64,000 bases of DNA, from NCBI RefSeq assembly GCF_012911605.1, contig NZ_JAAMPT010000209.1:62001-126000 (forward strand), read 5' to 3'. Of this stretch, positions 8,984 to 16,277 are shown piece by piece. Below the pieces are notes generated by a model. That model had not been told where the DNA came from, did not search any database, and was given only the letters and a program-made list of their open reading frames with translations. Made by a program: the position numbers and the translations under genes. Source of the stretch: Flavobacterium solisilvae. Lineage in GTDB: Bacteria; Bacteroidota; Bacteroidia; Flavobacteriales; Flavobacteriaceae. The first letter of the stretch is position 1, and each line of letters opens with the position of its first letter.

Positions 8984-9100
8984 ATGAGAGATAATTCGAA
9001 TACCTTTATGTACATAGTTGGCGGAGTAATTGTATTACATTTTATCATTGGATTTGTATGGTTAATATATAAATTTTCCAAAAAGAGAGACGAAAAGTAA
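8984..9100 (+). CDS. Small single-span membrane protein (38 aa), hypothetical
   Basis: An ATG at 8984 opens 38 codons to a TAA at 9098-9100. The peptide has a short polar N-terminus (MRDNSNT), one hydrophobic span of about 20 residues (YIVGGVIVLHFIIGFVW) and a positively charged tail (KFSKKRDEK). This follows the positive-inside pattern of a single-pass protein. It lies in the divergent spacer between the importer operon and the cobalamin riboswitch. I do not recognise the family. The membrane-protein composition and clean frame support a real gene, but conservation is untested. Confidence 0.45.
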   Translation: MRDNSNTFMYIVGGVIVLHFIIGFVWLIYKFSKKRDEK

Positions 9101-9110
9101 TATTTTCGTT

Positions 9111-9118
9111 TACTTTTG
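9111..9118 (+). promoter_or_regulatory. Possible -7 element upstream of the cobalamin riboswitch
   Basis: TACTTTTG matches TAnnTTTG exactly and sits just before the start of the riboswitch, so transcription would begin near 9123. A -33 TTG at the usual distance is not evident. Confidence 0.4.
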
Positions 9119-9125
9119 CACTCGA

Positions 9126-9300
9126 ATTAAGGTTGTGATTTTAGTTTTTCAAAATCACATTAAAAGGGAATTTGGTTAAAATCCAAAGCTGTTCCCGCAA
9201 CTGTAAGCTATAAACGAGTTGTTAACTACATGTCATTGTTTGCCACGGCGAATGAGAAGACGAACAACATCGATGCAAGTCAGGAAACCTGCCTTTATTC
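9126..9300 (+). ncRNA. Cobalamin (B12) riboswitch
   Basis: The leader carries the hallmark blocks of the cobalamin aptamer in order: AAAAGGGAATTTGGTTAAAA near 9162, AGCTGTTCCCGCAACTGTAA (the B12-box-proximal junction, 9188-9207), GCCACGG at 9242, AGACG near 9259 and AAGTCAGGAAACCTGCC (9278-9294). These are the conserved core helices and B12 box. The aptamer ends about 100 nt before the start codon at 9393, so it controls the BtuB-like receptor, normally shutting expression off when adenosylcobalamin is plentiful. Outer boundaries are approximate. Whether it acts on transcription or translation is not clear. Confidence 0.93.
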
Positions 9301-9392
9301 ATTGAGTAACAAACTTTCGGGAAAAAAGGTTTGGGTATGGGTAAATTCTATGCTTTTCTCCCAGTATTTTTAAATTATTGTTTAACTAAAAA

Positions 9393-11342
9393 ATGAAAAA
9401 AACAGTAAAAATCAGTGCGTTTTTTGCATTGGTATCGACTTGTGTTTTGGCACAAGAAAAAGATTCTCTAAGTATCAATCCATTGAAAGAAGTGGTAATT
9501 TCGGATACTAAATTTGCTCTCAAAAAAGAAAAATCGGGAAAAGTTATTGAAGTGATAACTGCAGAAGATTTAGCAAAAAAATCAGGACAAAGTTTAGCAA
9601 CTGTTCTAAGTCAAGTTGCTGGTGTTGAAATCAATGGAAATCAATCGGCTAACGGAAAGAATTTGGGTTATTACATTCGTGGCGGAAAAAATCGCCAAGT
9701 TCTAATCATGATTGATGGAATTCCGGTTACTGATGCATCTGGAATTAATATTGAATATGATTTACGATTATTGCCTGTAGAACAAGTGGAACGCATTGAA
9801 GTAATGAAAGGTGCGGCAAGTACGCTTTATGGAACTGGCGCAGCAACTGGAGTTATAAATATTACGTTGAAAAAATCAGCTAAGAAGGAAGTTCAAGGAA
9901 ATGCTTATGTGAATATTGGTTCCAATAATACTTCGGAAAACAAAAAATACAACGGACAAGATTTTAATCAAGGAATTTCGGTGAATGGCGAAGTTAAAAA
10001 AGTGAATTATTTTGCTGGATTTAATAGTACTGAAACTAGCGGAATGTCGCAAATTGCTGAACCTGTTGGAACAAAATATGAAGAAGATCGTTTTTCGAGA
10101 CAAAATGCAATAGCAAAATTAGGTTTCAAAGCCACAGAAAAATTGACGCTTGATTTCTTTGGAAATTATGACAAAATTAAAAATGATTTCGATTTTGCTT
10201 TTGACAATACTGGTTTTAATGATAATGATGTAAACGAAACCACTTCGGAGCAAGTTCGTTTTGGGTTTTCACCAAAATATAAGTATAACAACGGTGAATT
10301 TGTATTAAATTCAGGGTTTACCAAAATAAAACGTGATTATAATGAGTTAAATTCATGGACAAATACTACCGATTATTCTTTGTACGAATCAAGAAGTGTT
10401 GTTTTGGACGGATTTAATAAATATAATTTTAATAATGAATTTGCTTTGATTGGAGGAGCAAATTATCAGTTTCACGATATGTTGAGCCAAACGCCATTTG
10501 CAACTATTGAAAATGAAGCGGCAAAATTTAATATTTTGGATGGTTTTACAACTTTAGTTTATAATTCAAGTTTTGGATTGAATGTAAATGCTGGAGCACG
10601 ATTGAATACGCACAGTCAATATGGTAACAATGTAGTGTATAATTTTAATCCTTCATATAACTTCAAAACGAGTTTTCCGTTGAAAGTTTTGGCTTCCTAT
10701 AGTACAGCTTTCATCACGCCAAGTTTGTACCAATTGTATTCAGAATATGGAAACACCGATTTAACTCCAGAAGAAAATGCAACAATCGAAGCAGGTTTTG
10801 AGACGGAATTATGGAATAAAAAGATAAAATTAAGCGCAGTAGGTTTTTATCGTGACCAAAATGATGCTATTGATTTTTTCTACAATCCAGATACTTTTGA
10901 AGCTTATTATGTTAATATTGATGGAAAAAGTAAAGCAAAAGGAGTTGAAACAACCGTTTCAGTTGCTTTAACCGAAAAAGTTAGCTTAAACGGAAATTAC
11001 ACTTTTACACAAGTTGATAAAGTGTTGGACAGATTAATTCCAAAGCACAAAGCCAATGCAAGTATTGATTTTCAACCAACCAAAAGAACTTTGTTTAATC
11101 TAAACTACCAATATTTTAATGCTAGAAATGATGCTTTTTATAACGGAACAACTTTTGCTGTGGATACAATCCAATTGGGTTCTTATCAGTTGTTAAATGC
11201 TTTGGCAAAATATGAATTAATTCAAAATAGACTAACTGTATTTGGAACGGTAACGAATATTTTTAATGAAGAATTTGTTGAAAATGCGGGTTATTCCACA
11301 CGAGGAAGAAACTTCAAGTTAGGTGTAAATATTGTTTTATAA
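9393..11342 (+). CDS. btuB: TonB-dependent outer-membrane receptor for cobalamin (BtuB-like)
   Basis: This is a 649-residue receptor with a signal peptide (MKKTVKIS, cleaved near VLAQ). A plug domain spans about residues 30-165: EVVISDTKF as a TonB-box-like start, VAGVEINGNQ, YYIRGGKNRQVLIMIDGIPV and VERIEVMKGAASTLYGTGA. A beta-barrel follows and ends in the aromatic/hydrophobic C-terminal strand NFKLGVNIVL. It has no N-terminal carboxypeptidase-like domain, so it is not a SusC type. The cobalamin riboswitch directly upstream and the divergent ABC importer make B12 or a corrinoid the likely cargo. A bidirectional terminator follows. Confidence 0.9.
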   Translation: MKKTVKISAFFALVSTCVLAQEKDSLSINPLKEVVISDTKFALKKEKSGKVIEVITAEDLAKKSGQSLATVLSQVAGVEINGNQSANGKNLGYYIRGGKNRQVLIMIDGIPVTDASGINIEYDLRLLPVEQVERIEVMKGAASTLYGTGAATGVINITLKKSAKKEVQGNAYVNIGSNNTSENKKYNGQDFNQGISVNGEVKKVNYFAGFNSTETSGMSQIAEPVGTKYEEDRFSRQNAIAKLGFKATEKLTLDFFGNYDKIKNDFDFAFDNTGFNDNDVNETTSEQVRFGFSPKYKYNNGEFVLNSGFTKIKRDYNELNSWTNTTDYSLYESRSVVLDGFNKYNFNNEFALIGGANYQFHDMLSQTPFATIENEAAKFNILDGFTTLVYNSSFGLNVNAGARLNTHSQYGNNVVYNFNPSYNFKTSFPLKVLASYSTAFITPSLYQLYSEYGNTDLTPEENATIEAGFETELWNKKIKLSAVGFYRDQNDAIDFFYNPDTFEAYYVNIDGKSKAKGVETTVSVALTEKVSLNGNYTFTQVDKVLDRLIPKHKANASIDFQPTKRTLFNLNYQYFNARNDAFYNGTTFAVDTIQLGSYQLLNALAKYELIQNRLTVFGTVTNIFNEEFVENAGYSTRGRNFKLGVNIVL

Positions 11343-11348
11343 ATACTA

Positions 11349-11380
11349 AAAACGGCTTTCAATTTGAAAGCCGTTTTTTT
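11349..11380. terminator. Bidirectional intrinsic terminator between btuB-like receptor and S41 protease
   Basis: A 10-bp perfect stem (AACGGCTTTC/GAAAGCCGTT, loop AATTT) is followed by seven T on the plus strand. A shorter T-run occurs on the minus strand. It separates two convergent genes. Confidence 0.85.
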
Positions 11381-11383
11381 GTT

Positions 11384-12790
11384 CTACTCCAATTCCACAT
11401 ACATTTCAGTTCGTAAAGGATTTAGCGCTTTGAAATCTGTTAAATCTCGTTCAGTAGTTGAAGGAGTTCTTGGTTTCATTCTTCCGTTGAGGGAAATATT
11501 TTCGAGTGCTGCACTAAGTAAAGGTTCGTTTACATCGCCTAAAATACCTAAATTTCCATGATCTTCAATTACTTCAATGTTTGGAGAAATTCCTGCGGTA
11601 TAATCGCCAAAACCATCTTTGTTTACAATTTTCAACACAATAGGTTGCATGGCATATTTGTGACTTGGATTTACATCCTTTTTGGCAAAAGTTGGTGAAT
11701 CGTATAACGTTATTGAACCCACATTTTTCCCTGTAGTTTTATCGCCAATTTGGATTACATTAATGTAAGGTTTTAAACAATTAATGACCAATTCGCTTGC
11801 CGAAGCCGAAGATTGAGACGTTAAAATATATACTTTGGTTAAATTCAAACCATTCAATCCAGTATAGAATTTATTGAGTAATGAATTTGGACTTTTACTT
11901 TCGTAGTAAGCTTGTGCTTTTTCGTTCCATTGTTGTTTAGCAAATAATTGTCCAGGAAATTGTCCTGTAATCATACTCGCTAATTTGGTTGCAGTATTTA
12001 CCGAACCACCAGAATTATAGCGTAAATCCAAAACCAAATGCGTTACACCTTGCGATTTAAAATTTCCAAAAACCGTATTGAGTTGATTGTCATATTGACC
12101 ATAAAATCCGTTGTACATCAAGTAACCAACTTTCTTTTCGCCTTGCGTAATTACAGTATTCAGTAAAATTGGATTTTCAGCCAAATTAGTTTTCGTTAAA
12201 GCAACCGATTGACCATTTGGAGTAATAGTTCCACCATCGTAATCGGCTAGATTTAATGTGTAATTATCAGTGCTAAGTAGCAATGTTCTGTAATTTTCAA
12301 CAGTTAAAGTAGTTCCGTTTACGGCATAAAAAATATCGCCACGCTGAATGTCTTTTGTAGAAGCATCAGAATTTGGAACAATATAGCGAACCCAACCATA
12401 AACTTCGGTTGAACTTCCTGGTTTTCTACTTATTGCAAAATCAACACCATTACTTTTTGTATTTCCACTTAAAACACCTTCTAAAACCGAATAATCACTG
12501 TAAATCACACTGTATTTATCGACATTTGTTCTGTCGTATAGTAATCCGTTGAATAATTCGGTTGGATTAGCAAAACTTTCGGAATAAGCATTCAATTGGT
12601 CTTGATTAGCAAAACGGTTGTCGGCTAAATCGGGAACATTATTTTTCCATAAATAGTATAAGTTCAAACCTTTCCAAACAAAATCTTTACTTTGTAATGC
12701 CTTTGGAACAGCATTATCATCATTATCTTCGCAACTAATAGTGGTAAAGATAAAAAGTCCTAATAATAAGGAAATTGCAATTTTTTTCAT
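11384..12790 (-). CDS. S41-family C-terminal processing-type peptidase, lipoprotein
   Basis: This is a 468-residue lipoprotein. The start at 12790 (MKKIAIS) is preferred over the ATG three codons upstream because it begins the signal peptide, which ends in the lipobox TISC. A PDZ-like segment (residues of about 105-175, IQRGDIFYAVNGTTL) precedes the S41 catalytic domain (DLRYNSGG, then TSQSSASASELV and GDKTTGKNVGS). By comparison with E. coli Tsp, the nucleophile is the middle Ser of SASAS and the base is the Lys in TTGK 25 residues later. It acts in the periplasm on unknown substrates. It diverges from the ECF sigma operon, a common layout, but a functional link is unproven. Confidence 0.88.
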   Translation of the reverse strand: MKKIAISLLLGLFIFTTISCEDNDDNAVPKALQSKDFVWKGLNLYYLWKNNVPDLADNRFANQDQLNAYSESFANPTELFNGLLYDRTNVDKYSVIYSDYSVLEGVLSGNTKSNGVDFAISRKPGSSTEVYGWVRYIVPNSDASTKDIQRGDIFYAVNGTTLTVENYRTLLLSTDNYTLNLADYDGGTITPNGQSVALTKTNLAENPILLNTVITQGEKKVGYLMYNGFYGQYDNQLNTVFGNFKSQGVTHLVLDLRYNSGGSVNTATKLASMITGQFPGQLFAKQQWNEKAQAYYESKSPNSLLNKFYTGLNGLNLTKVYILTSQSSASASELVINCLKPYINVIQIGDKTTGKNVGSITLYDSPTFAKKDVNPSHKYAMQPIVLKIVNKDGFGDYTAGISPNIEVIEDHGNLGILGDVNEPLLSAALENISLNGRMKPRTPSTTERDLTDFKALNPLRTEMYVELE

Positions 12791-12852
12791 AGCGAGCATT
12801 TCTTTTTATAAACGTAAATTTAGTAAGTTTAGATTAGAAAAAATATTTTTTT

Positions 12853-12878
12853 TGTAACAAAAGAATTTATCACTCGTC
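12853..12878 (+). promoter_or_regulatory. Candidate ECF-type autoregulatory promoter
   Basis: TGTAAC (12853-12858) is separated by exactly 16 nt from CGTC (12875-12878). This is the AAC...CGT architecture of many ECF sigma promoters and lies 26 bp upstream of the sigma-factor start codon. The AT-rich context makes a chance TGTAAC possible, but CGTC is rare in this DNA. Confidence 0.5.
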
Positions 12879-12903
12879 TTGACTATATAACCCAACCGAA
12901 ACA

Positions 12904-13413
12904 ATGAACCAAAAAGAGTTTATGCAACTGGTTTCTCCATTTAAGGACAAAGTCTTTCGGCTTGCCAAACGACTATTGGTTAGTACTGAAGAAGCCGAAG
13001 ATGCAACGCAGGAAGTTCTAGTAAAGTTGTGGAATAAAAATGAAAATTTAGACGAATATAAAAGTGTTGAAGCGGTTGCCATGACGATGACAAAAAATTA
13101 TTGTTTGGACCAATTAAAGTCAAAACGAGCCAGTAATTTGACCATTGTTCACAATAATTTTACTGATAGAGAAGCAAGTTTACAGCAAAAAGTAGAAGAC
13201 AACGACACTTGGAAATGGGTAGAAAAAATAATAAACGATTTACCCGAACAACAAAAACTAATTGTTCAAATGCGAGATATTGAAGAAATGGAGTTTGAAG
13301 AGATTGCAAAAATTTTAGAAATGAATGAACAAGCGGTTCGAACAGCATTATCAAGAGCAAGAAAAATGATAAGAGAAAAAATGACAAATACACATAGTTA
13401 TGGCATTGGATAG
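12904..13413 (+). CDS. ECF-family RNA polymerase sigma factor
   Basis: This is a 169-residue protein of sigma-70 ECF type. Region 2 spans about residues 10-75 (FRLAKRLLVSTEEAEDATQEVLVKLW, the core-binding and -10-recognition part). Region 4 spans about 110-160 (LPEQQKLIVQMRDIEEMEFEEIAKILEMNEQAVRTALSRARK) with a helix-turn-helix for the -35 element. It overlaps the next gene by 14 bp, which implies translational coupling. The downstream gene looks like its membrane-bound partner. Signal and regulon are unknown. It probably drives its own operon from the candidate site at 12853-12878. Confidence 0.92.
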   Translation: MNQKEFMQLVSPFKDKVFRLAKRLLVSTEEAEDATQEVLVKLWNKNENLDEYKSVEAVAMTMTKNYCLDQLKSKRASNLTIVHNNFTDREASLQQKVEDNDTWKWVEKIINDLPEQQKLIVQMRDIEEMEFEEIAKILEMNEQAVRTALSRARKMIREKMTNTHSYGIG

Positions 13414-13849
13414 AATAGAAATATTAATAGAAAAATACTTCGAAGGAGAAACAAGTATTGCCGAAGAAAAAGAGTTGAAAGCTTATTTTTCTTCATCAGA
13501 TGTTGCGCAGCATTTGGAACAATACAAACCTGTTTTTGGTTATTTCTCTCAAGCAAAACAAGAACAGTTTACAGCATTGATACCTTTAAAATCTAGAAGA
13601 AAACAAAAAAGATTAGCTTGGTTATCTGTTGCGGCATCTGTAGTAGTAATGCTTGGCATAGGATTTTTTGCATACCAAAATACAAGTGAACCAACTCAAG
13701 AAAATCTTGGCGTTATCGATGATCCAGAAATAGCGTTTAGAGAAACTCAAAAAGCATTGGCACTAATTTCAAAACATGTAAATACTGGCATCGAAAGTGT
13801 GAATTATTTAAGTGAATATCAACAATCAAAAAACAAAATTTTTAAATAA
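13400..13849 (+). CDS. Single-span membrane protein, putative anti-sigma factor
   Basis: This is a 149-residue protein. The N-terminal 70 residues are cytoplasmic-like and rich in Glu/Lys (EKYFEGETSIAEEKELKAYF, a pattern common in flavobacterial ECF partners). One membrane span follows (LAWLSVAASVVVMLGIGFFAY, about residues 74-94), then a periplasmic tail of about 55 residues. The start overlaps the sigma gene by 14 bp. No zinc-binding anti-sigma motif (HxxxCxxC) is present. The role as anti-sigma is inferred from position and topology. Confidence 0.65.
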   Translation: MALDRIEILIEKYFEGETSIAEEKELKAYFSSSDVAQHLEQYKPVFGYFSQAKQEQFTALIPLKSRRKQKRLAWLSVAASVVVMLGIGFFAYQNTSEPTQENLGVIDDPEIAFRETQKALALISKHVNTGIESVNYLSEYQQSKNKIFK

Positions 13850-13858
13850 AAAGAAATC

Positions 13859-14383
13859 ATGAGAAAAATAATTTTAGTAATAGCATTAGTATTTATCAGC
13901 AATACCATTTTTGCACAGCAAACCCTTTTTGATAAATTCAACGGAAATGAGAATGTTACTTCAGTAGTAGTAAATAAAAAAATGTTTTCGCTTTTAAGTA
14001 AAATGAAAGTAGAAGATAAAGAAACGCAACAGTATGTAAATTTGATCAAAAAACTGGATAATCTTAAAGTTTTTGTTACCACAAATTCATCATGGGCAAG
14101 CGAAATGAAAGCTACTGCTGGTAAATATTTGAAAACAGCTTCTCTTGAAGAATTGATGCAGGTAAACGATAAAGGAAAATTAGTGAAAATCTTTGTAAAA
14201 TCAGGAGCAACAGATTCTCAAATTAAAGAATTGTTCATGTTTATCGAAGGTTCAGGAAAAGAAGAAACCGTTTTGATGTCGTTAACTGGCGATTTTGACC
14301 TAGACGAACTTTCGGTTTTAACAGAAAAAATGAATTTACCAGGAAGAGATGTTTTGAACAAAGCTTCAAAAGGTAAAAAATAA
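13859..14383 (+). CDS. DUF4252 domain-containing exported protein
   Basis: This is a 174-residue protein with a Sec signal peptide (MRKIILVIALVFISNTIFAQ). The mature part matches the DUF4252 pattern found in Bacteroidota: FDKFNGNENVTSVVVNKKMFSLLSKM, then LKVFVTTN and a late VLMSLTGDFDLDELSVLTEKM. The function of the domain is unknown. It lies 9 bp after the putative anti-sigma gene and 5 bp before a second DUF4252 lipoprotein. All four genes therefore form one sigma-factor operon, and the DUF4252 pair may be the sensed or controlled envelope component. Confidence 0.8.
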   Translation: MRKIILVIALVFISNTIFAQQTLFDKFNGNENVTSVVVNKKMFSLLSKMKVEDKETQQYVNLIKKLDNLKVFVTTNSSWASEMKATAGKYLKTASLEELMQVNDKGKLVKIFVKSGATDSQIKELFMFIEGSGKEETVLMSLTGDFDLDELSVLTEKMNLPGRDVLNKASKGKK

Positions 14384-14388
14384 TCGTT

Positions 14389-14922
14389 ATGAGATTTACA
14401 TTCATAATAGCTGTTTTAGTAGCCGTTTTATTGTGTAGTTGCAATGATAAACAAAGTTTGCAACGCTATTTTGTTGACAATTCTGAAAATAAAGATTTTA
14501 TTGTGCTAGATGTTACTTCTACAATATTAAATCTTGATAAAACTAAATTGTCATCGGAACAAAAAACAGCATTAGAGTCATTTGATAAATTAAATATTCT
14601 TGCTTTTAGAAAAGATTCAACCAATGTTGTAAAATTTGAAACAGAAAGTAAAAAGATAAATCAAATTTTGAAAGCAAAAGAATATCAAGAATTAATGAAA
14701 GTCAACTCTGGATCTGACATTGCATCAGTAAGTTTTGTTGGTAGCGAAGATAATATCAAGGAGTTTATTCTTTATGCAAAAAAAGACGAAAATGGTTTTG
14801 CCGTAGTTAGAGTTTTAGGCGATGATATGAATCCTAACAACATCTTGGCTTTGATGACAGTTTTAAAAGAATCTAAAATTGATTTAGAACAGCTAAAACC
14901 ATTGGAAGGTTTAATAAAATAA
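14389..14922 (+). CDS. DUF4252-like lipoprotein
   Basis: This is a 177-residue lipoprotein (lipobox LLCSC near residue 19). Like the previous gene it has a fold with SVSFVGSEDNIKEFILYAKKDENGFAVVRVLGDDMNPNNILALM, which parallels the DUF4252 C-terminal half. The two are diverged paralogues. One is soluble in the periplasm and one is lipid-anchored. It is the last gene of the ECF operon and is followed by a strong terminator. Function unknown. Confidence 0.75.
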   Translation: MRFTFIIAVLVAVLLCSCNDKQSLQRYFVDNSENKDFIVLDVTSTILNLDKTKLSSEQKTALESFDKLNILAFRKDSTNVVKFETESKKINQILKAKEYQELMKVNSGSDIASVSFVGSEDNIKEFILYAKKDENGFAVVRVLGDDMNPNNILALMTVLKESKIDLEQLKPLEGLIK

Positions 14923-14943
14923 ATATTGGGTTAGTTTTTAGTT

Positions 14944-14981
14944 TTAAAAAAGAATGTTTCGTTGTGAAACATTCTTTTTTA
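14944..14981. terminator. Bidirectional intrinsic terminator between ECF operon and crt operon
   Basis: A perfect stem (AAAAAGAATGTTTC/GAAACATTCTTTTT, loop GTTGT) is flanked by A- and T-runs, so it works for both convergent operons. Its right end overlaps the crtZ stop codon. Confidence 0.85.
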
Positions 14982-15422
14982 TTTTTTGAAATATTTTAAA
15001 GGAACAACCAACATTCCAAAGCATTCTCCTTTTTCTTTACCAATATGTTTGTGATGCATTTTGTGTGCTCGTCTAACGGCTTTTGCATAACGATTATTAG
15101 CATTTCTAAACAACTTAAAACGTTGATGAATAAAAATGTCATGAACCAAAAAATAAGCCAATCCATAAGCAAAAATCCCCAATCCAATAGCTAAACCAAT
15201 TTCAAGAATATTGTTTTGCCAAAGTAGAAAGAAACCAATGCTTACTACTGCGTAAAAGATAAAAAAAGCATCATTGCGTTCAAACCAAGAATCGTGATCT
15301 TTTTTGTGATGATCAGCGTGTAAATTCCATAAAAATCCGTGCATGACATATTTATGGGTAAACCAAGCCATGAATTCCATGATGCAAAAAGTAAGAATGA
15401 AAACAATAATATATAGTAACAT
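14979..15422 (-). CDS. crtZ: Beta-carotene hydroxylase CrtZ
   Basis: This is a 147-residue membrane protein of the fatty-acid-hydroxylase/CrtZ superfamily. It shows the di-iron histidine clusters HKYVMHG, HADHHKKDH, HDIFIHQRF and HKMHHKH, with hydrophobic spans between them. It adds 3-hydroxyl groups to the beta-ionone rings of beta-carotene, giving cryptoxanthin and zeaxanthin. It is the last gene of the crt operon, 4 bp after crtB. A lycopene cyclase, needed to make its substrate, is not in this window. Confidence 0.93.
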   Translation of the reverse strand: MLLYIIVFILTFCIMEFMAWFTHKYVMHGFLWNLHADHHKKDHDSWFERNDAFFIFYAVVSIGFFLLWQNNILEIGLAIGLGIFAYGLAYFLVHDIFIHQRFKLFRNANNRYAKAVRRAHKMHHKHIGKEKGECFGMLVVPLKYFKK

Positions 15423-15426
15423 AATT

Positions 15427-16266
15427 TTATAATAAGTTTAAACGATAATTAACATAGCATTTTGCAAGTAACCCAACTTTTTGATAATCAGGTACGCGAA
15501 TGCGAGTGTTCTTTATTTCCAAAGAAGGCGTTTTTTTAAGTTTAGAAAGCAATTTTTTGTAGTAAACATAAGCGGTGTAAACGCCAAATTTAGCTTCGAT
15601 AGGCAGTTTTAGAATTCCTTCCAATCCAGCCTGAAAATCGGCTTCAATTTCTTTAATGATTTCGTTTTTCGAATGCTCATCCAATTTTGATAAGTCGGTA
15701 TTTGGAAAATAAGTTCGGTTTAAATCTTCATAATCAGCTTTTAAATCACGAAGGAAATTTACTTTTTGAAATGCCGAACCCAGTCGCATAGCAGAATGCT
15801 CTAATTCTTTAAATTTAGCATCATCACCATTTACAAAAACTTTAAGGCACATTAGTCCAACTACATCTGCAGAACCATAAATGTATTCGTTGTATTCGTC
15901 AAACGTTTTGTATTCGTTTTTATGCAAATCCAGACGCATACTTTTCATAAATGCATCAATCATCACTATTGGAATATTGTATTTATGAACAGTATGTTGA
16001 AACGAATTTAAAATAGGGTTCAAACTGATTTTATCGTTCAACGCTTTCTTTAAATCTTTTTCAAAAAGTTCAAAAAGTTCTTCCTTATTGTAATCGTGAA
16101 AAGTATCTACAATTTCATCGGCAAAACGAACAAAACCATAAATATTATAAATGTCTTGTCGGATTTTTGGTGCTAACATTTTTACAGCAGCAGAAAAAGA
16201 AGTGCTGTAAGATTTGGTTACATTTCTACTACAATCGAATGATACGGTGTCAAAAAGAGATTTCAT
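15427..16266 (-). CDS. crtB: Phytoene synthase CrtB
   Basis: This is a 279-residue trans-isoprenyl diphosphate synthase of the squalene/phytoene synthase family. It condenses two geranylgeranyl diphosphates to phytoene. The first Asp-rich motif is DEIVD at residues 50-54, after the RQDIYNIYGFVRFAD block. The second is in FLRDLKADYEDLNRTYFP, the signature for this family. Its position directly after crtI identifies it as CrtB rather than squalene synthase. It probably works as a soluble or membrane-peripheral enzyme. Confidence 0.95.
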   Translation of the reverse strand: MKSLFDTVSFDCSRNVTKSYSTSFSAAVKMLAPKIRQDIYNIYGFVRFADEIVDTFHDYNKEELFELFEKDLKKALNDKISLNPILNSFQHTVHKYNIPIVMIDAFMKSMRLDLHKNEYKTFDEYNEYIYGSADVVGLMCLKVFVNGDDAKFKELEHSAMRLGSAFQKVNFLRDLKADYEDLNRTYFPNTDLSKLDEHSKNEIIKEIEADFQAGLEGILKLPIEAKFGVYTAYVYYKKLLSKLKKTPSLEIKNTRIRVPDYQKVGLLAKCYVNYRLNLL

Positions 16267-16277
16267 AGCAAGATTTT

